Source: Bolinopsis microptera
Lineage: Eukaryota > Ctenophora > Tentaculata > Lobata > Bolinopsidae
DNA length: 64,000 bases
NCBI RefSeq assembly: GCF_026151205.1
Contig: NC_087075.1
Location: 10,462,303 to 10,526,302, forward strand
Reading direction: 5' to 3'
The stretch's first letter is position 1. Every line of letters starts with the position of its first letter. This document shows, one piece after another, positions 10,488-29,754 of the stretch. Below the pieces are notes generated by a model, which made no database searches, had not been told where the DNA came from, and worked only from the letters and a program-made list of their open reading frames with translations. The translations under genes and the position numbers were made by a program.

Positions 10488-13485
10488 TAATTAGGGATAC
10501 TTGACGATATTCAGAATATGATCAAGTGTAAACCAGTAAACTATATACTGTATATGGTTATATTTTAATTACAGGACAGCGTTGTAAGTCGAACCTACTG
10601 CTGTAGCTAGTCGCGGAGTCTAATTGTCATACCTCATGCCTCACTCCTCAGTTAACGGGAAAAGCCGCTGCATTAATTACGATAGAAATATTTGTCCTTT
10701 ATAGATTTGAATACCTCTTTGGCTCAAATCCAATAAAGGACCTTATTAATTGATACATAGTTGTACCAGGAAATTCAGATTGAGATAGTTACTGTGAGTA
10801 GAATGTTTTAGTCAATAATTCCGTAGGGTTAGAAAAACTGCTGCTGTGATGTTTATCTATTCCTGACCTAAAGTAAAGAGAAAATGTCCATTAAAATTGT
10901 TCCTGGTAAAAGTAGAGAGTATACGTGCTATTAATAGGAACCGAACAATTTTCCTTATCTTTGTCATAGCACGATTCTTCAACTAGCATGTATCTTCGCA
11001 GTACTATTAAAATTTGGATCTGTCTTAAACTAACTGATAATTAATTTGTTTGAAATATTTATCTCCTGCAGGCAGGTAATTCAGTGGTAACAGTTCATTG
11101 CACAACAAATTGAAACGACGGTATGATAATATGTTTTACAAACTTGGGATATATGCATGATGGTATTATCAAGTAACATAAACATTTATGTACCCAAATC
11201 TTCCTTCAAAAACTCTCAAACAATCCAAGACTCTTAGGAAAAAAGGAAATCTCTCAGTCACACTGAAATAGGTAGTAGGAAACAAAAAGTGCCTATAAAA
11301 TAAAACTGAATTTATCGTTCTTTCACCTTGGTCATAATTCAAAATACTCAAATGTTGATTTTAACAGCTACGATTTTAAATTTGATCTTGATTTTTATGT
11401 GTGGTTCAGATCAAGACACTGTTTCAACTCTCTCTTTCAAATTCATTTTGTCATTTTACAATAGTACAGATCATAATTTAACTAGATGTTGTATTGGTAA
11501 AAGTGGATATTTCGATTTCTTCCAGCTTTAAACTCGCTAAAAATGATCATGTAAATATTGTTATGACACAAACTTTTCTTTGATTAATAATCAACTACAA
11601 AACAGAGCATATCACTCATTAAAATCAATTATTTGCTTGCGATAAATTCTTTAACAAAGGCGAAAATCTGCACGCTTGCTCAAATCTTAGGAGTATGACC
11701 GTGCGCGGCTCAAAAGATCTACAATGTAATCAATTAATTGATTGAATAATTAATTACTTTTACATGTGAATCTGTTGAGTACGCAATATCGAGCCAAACA
11801 TACACAGTTTCACCAATGTATCATCTCAATTTTCTTTCGACTGGTAATCGGCGTAACTCTACTTGAAAAGTGGACATTTCTCGGCTAGGCATGTGTTTCA
11901 TTTTTTTTAATATGAAACTTGATCTGAGAGTTAAAGTCGGCCGAAATGTCCACTGTTCATCGGTAAAGTTACGGTCCCCAAAAATAACAATCCCCAATAA
12001 CCCTCAAGATTATGCCACTAAAACATCGGCGAAGATTGACAGCAAAATGACAGCAAATGTGCTAAGTCGACGGCCAATTCATGCAAGATTTTTTGCAATA
12101 TCTTGAGGGTTTTTTCCATGCTAAAATAATAAAATATATCTTAATAATATAGTGGATGGTAAGTGGTGGATTATGTTGATTAAATTTTCCATGACTTACT
12201 TCCATACTTTGATCATGTGTTACTGTAAACATTTGGAATAAAAATAGTTGGATAGTGTTAGAATGTTGAATGAATGATAAGCCTGATTTGTTAATTTTGT
12301 AAATTTGTGTGTACCTTTGTTTTTCATTTATGAAATGAATTTGAAGTGACTTGTGAAACAAAACAATAATAATCTTCTGTATTAAGGCCGAATCCCAACT
12401 TTTCGCAACACCCACTAGAACAATAGTAAGTAAATATTTCTATAATAATTATTAGAAATATTTTCAGAGAAAATGCGAGGTGTTGCAATGCGTTCGGATT
12501 TGGTCTAATGAAAAAAACCTTATACAAAGGAAGACTGAGCATGTTTATACAACAATTTGACTAATCAGTCAAAATGATGCAAAATATTGCTTCAGCTCCT
12601 TATAAAGGTCCTCAATAGCCTTTAGATTGCAAATAATTCAATGCATCTATAATTCATTTTATTACAAAATTTCGTTCATTAACATTATAAAACTTTTTCT
12701 TAATCCAAAAATGGAAGTTAATCAAATTCAATGTTCCTGCGTAAATTATAAATTATTAACATCAAAACATTCATTGGGTGAGTAATATGTTTCAAAGAAA
12801 CACCACCAGATTTAAATCAATAATTGAAAGTGCACTTTATGTGCATGCTATAAATCGCAGAAATGTTTGATTCATGTGGGGTGTTATAGATCTGGCGGTG
12901 TTTCCTAGAAAGTATCTGATCAGGGTCGCTTCGATCAGTAAAAAACATAAACAGAGTTATCTTTTGGTTAAATCTTATCACTAATCACAGTTTTACGAGT
13001 TGTATTTTATTTCAAAAAATCCTGCGATTGTGTGTTTCCTGACAATGTTCAACACTGTGTGAATTTGATAGAAATAAAATTTGTTTGTCAAAAAATAAAA
13101 TATTAACTTGTGTTTGAACATTGTCAAGAGGGGGTGTTCCATAGGAACAACTTTGGTTTAAGTTCTGTTGGGTTAACAAAACAGTTCTCTTCGTAAATAA
13201 GCCTTGTTCATTTTCATAAGAAAAATTATGTTCTCGAGCGTTAAAAAGAACGCGTCCTATAAATTAATAACACGAATCCGTATCTTGGACCTCTCGATTA
13301 CTTATATCAATTGTCAATATCATCTTTATATTATCCACTGTTTAATGGTCGTGAATAACCGGGACACACACGTGCTAGTGCGCAGCTCCCTCCGCGTACA
13401 GGAATAAGTTAACTGCACTGATACTGGTAGGGTCTCTATAATAGTGGGGGTGCGATCTCATATCTAGATAATATCTAGATACTAT
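10488..13485. other. Region without a recognisable gene
   Basis: No conserved coding exon was found. Two small foldback sequences are present (12790-12911, and a weaker one at about 13039-13127 with GACAATGTTCAA facing TTGAACATTGTC). The rest is AT-rich unique-looking DNA that includes the 3' flank of the ETS gene. Confidence 0.5.
12790..12911. repeat. Small foldback (MITE-like) element
   Basis: The left arm TTTCAAAGAAACACCACCAG (from 12790) is the imperfect reverse complement of the right arm ending at 12911, which on the other strand reads TTTCTAGGAAACACCGCCAG. The arms are about 25 bp with about 70 bp between them. No target duplication was settled. Confidence 0.5.
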
Positions 13486-15776
13486 CTAGTAGGGGGTGTA
13501 GTGAGAGTAAGAATATCCCAACCTCTCTTTGTTGTACCCTCCTCCCACCTGCACGTTGATATTGAGTGCTGCTTGGTTGTAGGTGTAGTTAGGAATGTAG
13601 CTTGGTGGCTGCTGGATCTGCTGCTCGGCGGGAGCGGCTGCAGGGGTCACGTGATCAAAGTATTCAGCGGTAGACCGGGTTGTGTTGCTGGGCAACTGAT
13701 CGTTGAGGTACCTTCCAGTACTGTTGTACAGGGCTGTGTTGTACATAGCAGCGTAGCTAGGGTAACTACCAGGTCCTGGAGCTGGAGGAGGAGCTGAGGT
13801 TTCAGCACGGTACAGCTGGGCGGGAGTAGAGAAGCTACATTTAGTAGTGGGGTGTTGGACTGCGGGCTCCTGGGCCATGTAGGAGGAGTAGGAAGGAGGG
13901 GAGTAGGAGGGTTTAGCAGCAGTGCTGAGGCTCACCAGAGGCTTCTGGGGCATGGTCTGAGCAGCTACCTTCAACAGTTTAGAGTACACTGTGTCTTCGT
14001 TGTTCCTGAGGTTGATGGGTCTGTTAGCCACGTGGACGAGAAAATGTAACTTTTGCAATCGGGTATAGATTCGATTATTTCTTAGACCAAGATAACAAGT
14101 GAAATTATCTAAGACCAGCTGCAAATAAACAGAATATTCAATTTACCTGCAGAACTCGTAGACCAGTCTCTGTCCAGAGATATGTTTGATGATGTTCTTA
14201 TCGTAGTAATATCTCATTGCTCGGGAGAGCTTGTCAAAGTTCATCCTGGGCTTGTTCTTCCTGGCACCCCACAGACGGGCCAACTCTCGGGAGTTGTGTA
14301 CCTAAAGGATGCTTCTGTTACATTTCCATGATAAGTGATAACATGTGTGTGGGGCTTTTAACTTAATTATTCTCTCATTCTACAAAATCAGACCTGTTTT
14401 ATCATTGGGTGACATTGATGGAAACTCTCGTGATCAGACTTAATAACACAGCTTGAGAAGGTACAAACAGTGAAATGTTAAAGAGAAATAGTGAAGTGTA
14501 AGCTCACCTTGAAGTGGAACTCCACACCAGTCCAGCTGATGACCTGAGCGTGGGTCTTGTCACCAAGGAGCTCCAAGATGAATTGCCACAGATGGGGACA
14601 GTTTCCTCCTTCTGTTACTTTACGTCTTCTGCGAGGAGAAAGTGGAGTTAGACAAACTTACACTGCACTTGTAATGGAGCACGTGGCTTCCAAAGCCATT
14701 TAGTTAAATAAAGTAAACCTAACAAATATCAGACGAAATAAGTTTAAAACTTATTATCATGTGAGGCGAAGGAAGTTAAAAACTCAGGATATGACCGTAC
14801 CTGGTTTTCTTGAGCGGAGAAGCGTTTCCTCGTCGGGGACTTGTCTCCAAGTCACTAGCACCACTGCTCAGCAGAGTGTCGGTGCTACCCTCGCTCGAGG
14901 CTGGGGACACTGGAGAGAACCCGTCAAGGAACCCTGATCCTTCTTCTACCATGCTGCTCATATCTGAGGAAGAGGGTTTGTTAGGGGTCTGGTGATGTAC
15001 GAGTAAGTTTAAAATTATAATCTTTTAAGCGGACAATCTTTCAACAACTTTTTTAAAGGTTTCAAATGAATAATTTTGTTGAACTTACCATTCACGCTGA
15101 TAGACATAGAGTTTTCTTTCTTGAAGAACTGATCAATGTTGAGCTCCTGTCGCTCCTTCTTGATGTTTTCCTTGGCAGGGAGACAGTCTCTGAGAGAGTT
15201 GAAGTTCAGGATGGGATCTGACTCCATCTTCTCCTGTTTGATAGTGATTGGTTTGTTGAGCACGTCAGATGGGGAGAAAGGTTTCTTCTCCACTTTAGGA
15301 GCTCGAAGAGGAGCTCTCAGGGTTGCGAGATGTCTGCTCTGTTCGTTTGTTACTGTCTTCTGCTCGTAGTCGTTAGTCAGCGTTGCGAAGTTTCCTTCGT
15401 ATGAGGGAAGAGGATCTTCAATGGATTTGAAGGTCACTGAAGTGGGGGTTTTGGTACACAGCTCCTCGGAGGCAAGGAAGTCCATCAGGTCTTCGGAGAT
15501 TGTTTTGTGAGGGAGGGGTTTCAGTCGGGGAGCGTCCGTTCGTTTGTCTTGTTCGTTATCTGGGGAGATGGTGGGTTAGTGATCAGGTGAATAAACAGTT
15601 GAGGAAATTATACAATTCTTATTTTATTCTGATAAAACCCAAGATACTCACTGGGTATTGAAAACCTAAATAAATCAAATCAAGTTCAGATCTCAACTTA
15701 CCATCGTTGATGATGAAGTCAATAATAGCGCTGTTGTAGGAAAATTTCCATGATTCGTCACCAATGCAAGCCATGT
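13486..15776 (-). CDS. ETS-domain transcription factor, six coding exons
   Basis: Exons on the minus strand: 15702-15776 (ATG at 15774), 15089-15559, 14801-14963, 14508-14628, 14147-14301 and 13486-14020. All junctions are GT..AG and phases agree, giving 505 aa. The ETS domain is at about residues 245-329: [10 protein letters not shown], then ISWTG, then [32 protein letters not shown] and GQRLVYEF. The recognition helix with its two DNA-contacting arginines (SRAMRYYY) is intact, so GGA-core DNA binding in the nucleus is expected. By eye helix 3 is closest to ELK/ETS types, but the domain is central, not N-terminal as in ELK, and no Pointed domain is visible; subfamily is unresolved. The N-terminal half is acidic/Ser-rich with SUMO-type motifs IKQE and IKKE. 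The C-terminal 170 residues are rich in Pro, Tyr, Ala and Ser, like an activation domain. The last acceptor (at 14020) was chosen because it alone keeps phase. Confidence 0.88.
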
Positions 15777-16754
15777 CTAAAATAAGATACAAAATGAAAT
15801 TGGGTTTATATGGAAATAATTGAATCTTTTCGGCCAAAAATCTGAAATTATCATTTTAATCGCGTAATTATCATTCTAAATATCAGTCAATTACTGAGTG
15901 GGCGTCAATTCTTAATCAAATAAACTGAAGAAGTGCAATTACAGTCGAAATGCTCACGAAGGAAGCCGTATAACTAAATTTACCGTCGAACTTAAATATC
16001 TAAATTCATTTACAAGATACTATTAAATAAAAAGTAAAATTACAGTCATGCCAACTGTCTGACAAATGCCTAATAAAACAAACTAAGCGAGCGAGCACTC
16101 AAAATTCAAACTAAAGATGTATGTATCAGATGAATAATGAAGATAATTTCAGAAACAACTGCTCCGACTCACAAGCATCCTAACACATCCACAATAAACA
16201 TCTTTACATCCTACTCGAACCGTAGAACCATCAAGATCGCCTGGAAGGCTACTACTCTCAAAGCCTGACCGGCTCAGCAGTACAGAACTCAGGTATGAAT
16301 CAACCCACGTGACAAACTAAACAAGGTAACGTGTCAAGCATGTGCAGAAAAACAAGACAATTCAGCATGTTGGGGAAGTTGTTTTAACAGCGAGGAGGGA
16401 GAGAAGTGTTAGCGCTTACTAAGAAAGAGAGAAGCTCTCCAGTAGCAGCCGACACCAGCGTTCTATGCCACGTTTGATACAGAGAGTGAGAGAGAGAGAG
16501 AGATGCAGCATAAAACTCATTACGGACCGTAATATGTTAGTAATATTTTGATTGGCGGACTTGAATCACGTGACATGTATGGGCTCTATGAGTCGCTGAG
16601 CAGATGTAAGGGATATGTTGGAGGGAGGCTGGAACTCTGGGATAATAGCATTACTAGCTCCCCCTGATTCGTGACACGGAGCTAGTGTCGTGTGACGTCA
16701 TCCACATATAACACATACGCTGCGGTATATTGTGTGCAGGACCGGCTGTAATGC
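15777..16754. other. 5' flank of the ETS gene
   Basis: No coding exon was found. It should hold the 5' UTR and promoter of the ETS gene. It contains a short (GA)n run (about 16485-16502) and a CACGTGACATG site near 16568. Transcription start was not identified. Confidence 0.4.
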
Positions 16755-17440
16755 AGGGGGAGGTGTAGTGCGTCATGAGGGGGGAGGTGTAGTGCGTCAT
16801 TGAGGGGGGAGGTGATGTAGTGCGTCATGAGGGGGGAGGTGATGTAGTGCGTCATGAGGGGGGAGGTGATGTAGTGCTTCATGAGGGGGAGGTGATGTAG
16901 TGCATCATGAGGGGGGATGTGATGTAGTGCGTCATGAGGGGGAGGTGATGTAGTGCGTCATGAGGGGGAGGTGATGTAGTGCGTCATGAGGGGGAGGTGA
17001 TGTAGTGCGTCATGAGGGGGGAGGTGATGTAGTGCGTCATGAGGGGGAGGTGATGTAGTGCGTCATGAGGGGGGAGGTGATGTAGTGCGTCATGAGGGGG
17101 AGGTGATGTAGTGCGTCATGAGGGGGGAGGTGATGTAGTGCGTCATGAGGGGGGAGGTGATGTAGTGCGTCATGAGGGGGGAGGTGTAGTGCGTCATGAG
17201 GGGGGAGGTGATGTAGTGCGTCATGAGGGGGGAGGTGTAGTGCGTCATTGAGGGGGGAGGTGATGTAGTGCGTCATGAGGGGGGAGGTGATGTAGTGCGT
17301 CATGAGGGGGAGGTGATGTAGTGCGTCATGAGGGGGGAGGTGATGTAGTGCGTCATGAGGGGGGAGGTGTAGTGCGTCATTGAGGGGGGAGGTGATGTAG
17401 TGCGTCATGAGGGGGAGGTGATGTAGTGCGTCACTGGCCC
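16755..17440. repeat. G-rich minisatellite, 26-27 bp unit, about 25 copies
   Basis: Head-to-tail units of GAGGTGATGTAGTGCGTCAT plus GAGGGG(G)G. Variants lack GAT (GAGGTGTAGTGCG) or have one extra T before GAGG. There are no spacers, so this is not a CRISPR array. The plus strand carries a run of five or six G in each unit and so could form multi-unit G-quadruplexes. The array starts about 1 kb upstream of the ETS start codon. Minus-strand ORFs here (repeating MTHYITSPL / DALHHLPPH) are just the repeat translated. Confidence 0.92.
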
Positions 17441-18700
17441 AATAGGGTGCAGGTTTAGTGCGTCAGAAGATGAGGGTCACTGAGGAGATGCGTCATGAGG
17501 GTAGTTATGTAGTGCAGTCATGAGAGGGGAGATAGAGTGGTGTGCAGTACATGAGGGGGGAGGGGATTGGCTCATAGAGGTAGTGTTAACGCCTTATCCA
17601 GAGAATCAGTCTTATGATGGAGGTAGTTGCGTGCAGTGGTGGATAATGTATGCGTCAGAAGTAAGACCATAAACGTCTAGGATAGAGTGGTCAGCGGAAG
17701 AGTGATGTATTTAAGGAGTCGAGAAGTCAACGAGGGATAGTGAAGAGGTAAGTATCAATGAAAGTATATACTCAAGGGGTAGGTGATTAGTGCGTTGAGG
17801 AAAGGGAAGTTGGGATAAGGTTGTATGCGTATGAGGGGAGGGGTGTGACAAATCAATATGATCGGTCAGGAGGGGATGGTATTGATGTGCTGCAATGACG
17901 AGGTGAAAAACGACGTGAGAGAGCGCTAGAGTGATTATCTCTAAGTATAATACGTAATGGAGCTGATTATAGAACACTGTAGTAACACCTTGATAACATA
18001 ATACCACATGGCATTCTGACAACTACCAGTACAATGTAGAAAAGTGCAACTCAACAGCTGCTACCAATGAGGTATGATGTAATGCAGAATGGCGGGAAAG
18101 GAGGGCTGGAGAGCGGCTAAAGGAACTTGAACTGCCAGGTTATTGAGTCAGAAAGAGAGGGTACACTAGGAGCACTAGATAATACTTATACTGAGTGCAG
18201 TCTGAGAGGGGAGCACTTAGAGTGGGTACGCCCTAGTACACTAGATAGAAGATGGGAGTCCCTTGGCCATTAGAAGGTAGCTGTTAAACGCCCTTACTAC
18301 CCAACCAACCAGTCTTTATTATGGAAGTAGTCTGAGTGCAGTGGTGGATAAAGTCGAATGCTAAATAACCATAAAGTCTAGGATAAATTGTACAGCGAAA
18401 GAGTTGGATTTAACGGAGTCGAGAAGTCAACGAAGGGCACTAGTGAAGAGTACAAGTATCAAATAAACACTAACAACTAAAGAGTTAGTATTAGTTAGAA
18501 ACGGACGTAGTATTAAAGCTTTTCTGTAGAAAAGAGGGAGGGGTTGACAAATCAATACTGAATACGGTCAAGGAGTCTGGATGGTATTCGACATGTGCTG
18601 CAATGACGAGGTAAAAACGACGCTGAGAAGCGCTAGAGTTATATACTCTAACTATAATATCGAGTAATAAACTCTAACTGAAATATCAAGTTTCTACCTG
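17441..18700. repeat. Decayed minisatellite flank with a ~700-bp direct duplication
   Basis: Decaying copies of the minisatellite phrase (GCGTCATGAGGG, ATGAGGGGGGAGGGG) run to about 17560. Then a tract of about 380 bp (17580-17960) is repeated at about 18280-18660: shared landmarks are GTGCAGTGGTGGATAA, GGAGTCGAGAAGTCAACGA, GACAAATCAATA and TGCTGCAATGACGAGGT. The copies differ by many short indels, more than by substitutions. Confidence 0.65.
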
Positions 18701-26672
<7,972 letters not shown>

Positions 26673-29600
26673 TTAACAACAAGCTTTAGTGGTAAAATAA
26701 ACAAACCCATTTCCAGAGAGAGCACAACACATTCCAATAGTTACGAGAACAAAGAAACCGTCTGTTTCAGTTGAACAAGTCCCTCCTGACGCGGTGCAAG
26801 TCTGACAGGGAATAGAGGGGTTAGATATGAGGGGTTAGATATGAGGGGTTAGATATGAGGGGATTTTAGATATGAGGGGTTGTGAGAGTGCTGATGGATA
26901 ACCTTTTGGGGTAGGTGATTAAAGGAGGTTATAAACCATATGCTGAGTGAGATTGATCGGATCTAAATGTCAAGACGATTCTTGTCCGGGGAAACTGACC
27001 TCTTTGTCCATGTAGCAGGAGGTAACGGTATCTGATCCAACACAGGTGGAGGTTGTTAGTCTGTCTACAGCTAACAGAGACAGTGTCTGAGGAAGGGTGC
27101 CTGCAGAGTTGTGCGGTTTTTAATAATATTCGAATTTATTCATAATTATTAATAATTATTGAACTAATCTGGTATTAGAAAGAGTGTTTTAAGATGGTGT
27201 GTTAGAAATCAGAATAAGCTGGGTGGGGAATTTGGCAGGGATTAGTTAACGGTTGCCTCTTTTGCTATGTCTGACGAGTGCTCAAACTATGGCCCTACAA
27301 AAAATTCCAGAGGATCAACAGTATTTTATATATATTTTTCGTGTATATCGTTCAATACAAATCCCGAATAGTAATAGTATAGGTGATCTTCAGTTTGACA
27401 TTCATTATCATGGAATAACTTATGATGTCACTAGTTTATGTCACTATTTATTTAGGTACAAGTGCATCTCATTGCTTAATTGTAATTTTCCTGCAGCTCT
27501 AACTGGATCTTCGTGACGTAAAAGGAATCATATCCACTTATCTGGATTGTTTCTGCAAAAATAATAGAATTTTCTGCAATTTCTGTTTTTCCTTTTGATT
27601 CCAGACGGTAATTGTATTGGTGTCCCAGTTAATCGAATCTCTATTAGGATCGATATTAATTATAGTCGATATATATATACCTTACTCGGGATTATTATGA
27701 CCGGGATAAAGTGGCGGGTTTAGGGTAATTTCGCCATATTTTTCCCGAACCACATTTTCACCGGTCGTTAATAAACCCGCCGACTCAGCTTTTAGGGTTC
27801 CCAAGGGTTATGGGTGCTCATATTTTAATCGTTGTCTTATATTCACTAAAGAAGACTATTGGGACACTTGTTGTAGGTTTTTCGACTTTATTTGGCTAAA
27901 ATTGCAAAACATTCACCTTTTCGCCCAATTCTTGTCATATATCCTTATTGTCAAAGTTGATTTAAATAGGCCAATTTTTATTTTCTTAGGTATTGAATAT
28001 CTCTACATAATGAAATAGGACTCAAAGTAAAAGTAACAGTTAAATTAAAACTTGAATCAATTAAAACTGTCAATAACATGAATCAGTTTCATCAGTCATT
28101 TATTCATAATTCTAAACAATGTGAACGATGCATTCTTTCGAAGTTTGATTAACCACAAGTCATTATTTCTGTCTACTTTCAACAATTATTGATAATTCGA
28201 TTTGTTTCACAAGTTTTAGCAATGCGAAAATTTCTAAACTTGCTTATCTCTAATAAGGAAATTTACATCTGAGACAAAATTTTGTAATCTAAAATTGAAA
28301 GGTTGGACACCGGTAAAATGGCGACCGGGAAAATGTGGTGGGTTTTGAGCAATTTCGCCATATTTTTCCCGAACCATATTTTAACCCGTCGTTAATAAAC
28401 CCGTCGTAATAATCCCGAGTAAGGTAGATGAAACAATGTCTTACATGTTCTAACAGCATGCAGCACTAACTAGGAAGTTACAGCCTGCGTGTAGGAAGGA
28501 GTTAAAAAATAGCAGGGCCACTTTAGGGCCGAGCCCGGGGTACAGCTCACTCGGCGGCGCTCCACGACACCTCGCTTGCGCCCGCTATAACTTAATTTTT
28601 TGATTCGATTAAGACTGTTATTCTTACAACTTTTCTTCAGAGGAACATGCTTTACAATTGATCTTCTAATTCGATGAAGATGGTTAGTCTTACTACATTT
28701 CCTCGGAAATCCATGCAAACTTGAACAGGTTACCCTAAAGGGTGAAACACAGGGCGTATTATTATCCTAACGTGTGTATTGTACTCTTTGAAAGTTTGAA
28801 GTGGTGACTGGGAGAGGGTGGATTAGTGGTGGCCAGGGTGTAAGTTGCTTTTAATTAGTCATAGCTCACATTATTCTTCCCGCCCTTATCTCAATTTTGA
28901 CCCGGGTTCTTTTCAAAATCAACCCAGGTCAATGTATAGCCTGGCCCTTGCACCCAAAAAGTTACCCGGGCGTTAAATACGACGTTAAAGAAATTTACTT
29001 CACTTATTAAGATACTATACTAATAGCTTAACCTGTAGCACCTTCTGCTTTTTCTTGTGGATCATCCTATGCCCATCCTAGACATTCCTAGAGGTAATAA
29101 AATACTAATAACACACACGATCTAGAGTTTATCGCATCTCATATAGAATGATAATTGATAAAATTAGGTCACTAGAAGAATTTGCCTAGGTGCAGTGCAA
29201 TCCCTGTATTTTCCAACAACATTAACTCGACTTCATGACGTCAAACAAATCATATTCACTTATCAAGATGCCAGGCTAATGGCTTGTAGCACTTGTACCA
29301 AGAGCTTGGGAATGCGACAAATGTTGATGATATTGATTAAATTTTGATCGACGTAAAATCGTTACTGTCAGTATCAACTTGACGTTACGTATAATTACAG
29401 TCGATACCTATAAGATTAAAATATTTGAGCCATAACTGACATCATCGGATGAATGATGACTGATAACTAAAATGTAAGTTATAAAATAGGACCCCTCCTT
29501 TTACACACAAATACCGTTATATACGCTCCTTACTCAAGTAACAATTTGGTGTATTCTCACCATCACACTCCTACCCCCACACTTCTCGCTCCTATACTCC

Positions 29601-29754
29601 CCACCACTCCCCGCCCCCAGACATATAGATAACAATAGCTACCTGACAGGTTTATCATGGTGTTGAGAAGGGTCATGTAGGTACCGCCCATCTTCACGTC
29701 ACTGACACGTGCATTGAACATCATCTGGGAGACAAACATCATGGTAGCTGCCGC
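26673..29754 (-). CDS. SLC33A1: SLC33A1 exons 12-14 (C-terminal part)
   Basis: Exon 12 (29643-29754) encodes MMFVSQMMFNARVSD then MGGTYMTLLNT, the most conserved C-terminal block of the family. Exon 13 (27000-27100) encodes GTLPQTLSLLAVDRLTTSTC, matching the family's NWPSTVALWLVDPLT region with Cys conserved. Exon 14 (26673-26801) gives the last membrane segment (FFVLVTIGMCCALSGNGFVY) and a TAA stop. Exon 12 has a (GGATTACACA)n tract just outside it (29785-29830), and intron 13 has an ATATGAGGGGTTAG minisatellite (about 26814-26882) right by the acceptor of exon 14. Intron 12 contains a MITE. Confidence 0.88.

Noticed and set aside
14021-14124. Extension of the last ETS exon upstream to the TTGCAG acceptor
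   Set aside because: That acceptor puts a stop four codons after the junction; the acceptor at 14020 keeps the frame.
16682-17408. Minus-strand ORFs encoding MTHYITSPL / DALHHLPPH repeats
   Set aside because: They translate the 26-27 bp minisatellite; unit length changes shift the frame freely, so no selection for protein.
16755-17440. Possible CRISPR-like array
   Set aside because: Units are head to tail with no unique spacers, and the DNA is animal nuclear.
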